Positions 63,763 to 64,000 of a stretch of 64,000 nt of DNA are shown here, one piece after another. The position numbers were made by a program, and so were the translations under genes. The notes below the pieces were generated by a model. The model worked only from the letters and a program-made list of their open reading frames with translations, did not search any database and was not told where the DNA came from. The number at the start of each line of letters is the position of its first letter. Position 1 is the stretch's first letter. The DNA comes from Verrucomicrobiota bacterium. Its GTDB lineage: Bacteria; Verrucomicrobiota; Verrucomicrobiia; Opitutales; Opitutaceae. The stretch is taken from the NCBI GenBank assembly GCA_016871755.1, contig VHCJ01000001.1, positions 186,001 to 250,000 of the forward strand. Direction: 5' to 3'.

Positions 63763-64000
63763 ATGACTTTGCCCTCACTTTTCTCCCCGCTCCGTCGCGC
63801 CACGGCCACGCTCGGCCTCGCCGTGCTGCTCGGTTGCACCGCCGCGACGGTTTGGGCTCAGCCCGCCGCCGCTCCCAAGAAGGAACTCAGCGAGAAGGTC
63901 TCCGAGGACCTCGGCAAGATCAAGACCGCCACGGATTTGAAGAACTACGCCGAGGCGCTCTCGATCATCGATCGCCTGCTGAAGGGCGCCGCTCCGCAGA
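63763..64000 (+). CDS. Exported protein of the TonB operon, 3' end outside window
   Basis: ATG 63763 to the window end (79 residues). A signal peptide (ATLGLAVLLGCTAATVWAQP, Cys may be a lipobox) is followed by charged helices (KVSEDLGKIKTATDLKNYAEAL, IDRLLKG). This looks like the first TPR of the large tetratricopeptide protein often found after ExbBD-TonB in this phylum. It begins 9 bases after tonB. Confidence 0.7.
   Translation, partial: MTLPSLFSPLRRATATLGLAVLLGCTAATVWAQPAAAPKKELSEKVSEDLGKIKTATDLKNYAEALSIIDRLLKGAAPQ

Overview
This is a high-GC bacterial chromosomal segment. The gene content points to a Verrucomicrobiota member close to the Opitutales/Opitutaceae (inference). Supporting signs are a Minf_1886-family protein, the ExbB/ExbD/ExbD/TonB block, a MoxR-Bat aerotolerance-type operon, dense GTG starts with GTGA/ATGA stop-start overlaps, and heavy use of Ala/Pro-rich linkers. 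No rRNA, prophage or CRISPR array is visible. Three tRNA genes (Lys, Thr, Gln) lie at 60.7-61.0 kb.

Layout. 0-5.7 kb is a decayed accessory stretch: a truncated Phd-type antitoxin, a frameshifted RelE-like toxin, a Fic gene with a broken 5' end, an orphan histidine kinase, a TetR regulator and an O-methyltransferase gene with an in-frame TAG. 6-9 kb has a MOSC protein, a PEGA lipoprotein and a sialidase-like protein. 9.06-17.1 kb is one tightly packed operon: MoxR, DUF58, BatA, BatB, a BatC-like protein and a BatD-BatE fusion. 17-26 kb is the second accessory zone. It holds VapBC, MazEF and DUF433/DUF5615 pairs, IS3 and IS110 remnants, a GNAT, NUDIX and LOG proteins, a DapA-like aldolase, and at least four copies of a ~107-bp hairpin repeat, one of them interrupted by a long C/A homopolymer tract.

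26-28.7 kb is a PhnD-PhnC-PhnE-type ABC transporter, followed by GluQ and a MoaB/Mog protein. 30.5-34.2 kb is a divergent catabolic cluster: a solute-binding-protein-like gene and a class III CoA-transferase on one side, an IclR regulator and a MaoC-type dehydratase on the other, with tandem operator-like sites between. 34-45 kb is mostly housekeeping (MazG-like, BASS transporter, Hsp20, RlmJ, two NUDIX/hypothetical pairs, DUF192, M24 peptidase, heptose kinase, Fpg, TlyA, NAD kinase). 45-51.6 kb has an EF-hand protein, a long M16 peptidase, Minf_1886, an atypical Fur-family protein, and two Tat-signal proteins (superoxide dismutase and a TIM-barrel isomerase). 51.6-59.3 kb is a translation block on the minus strand, rpmI-rplT // pheS-pheT-gatC-gatA-gatB, with a strong terminator-like hairpin between rplT and pheS. 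The window closes with the TonB energy-transduction operon, whose last gene runs off the end.

The observations most worth following are the dispersed hairpin repeat family, the signal-less solute-binding-like protein linked to a CoA-transferase, the BatD-BatE fusion, the Fur-family protein without its zinc ligands, and duplicated gene 3' ends after two different genes. I did not find an obvious new defence system. All calls come from reading sequence; no database search was run.
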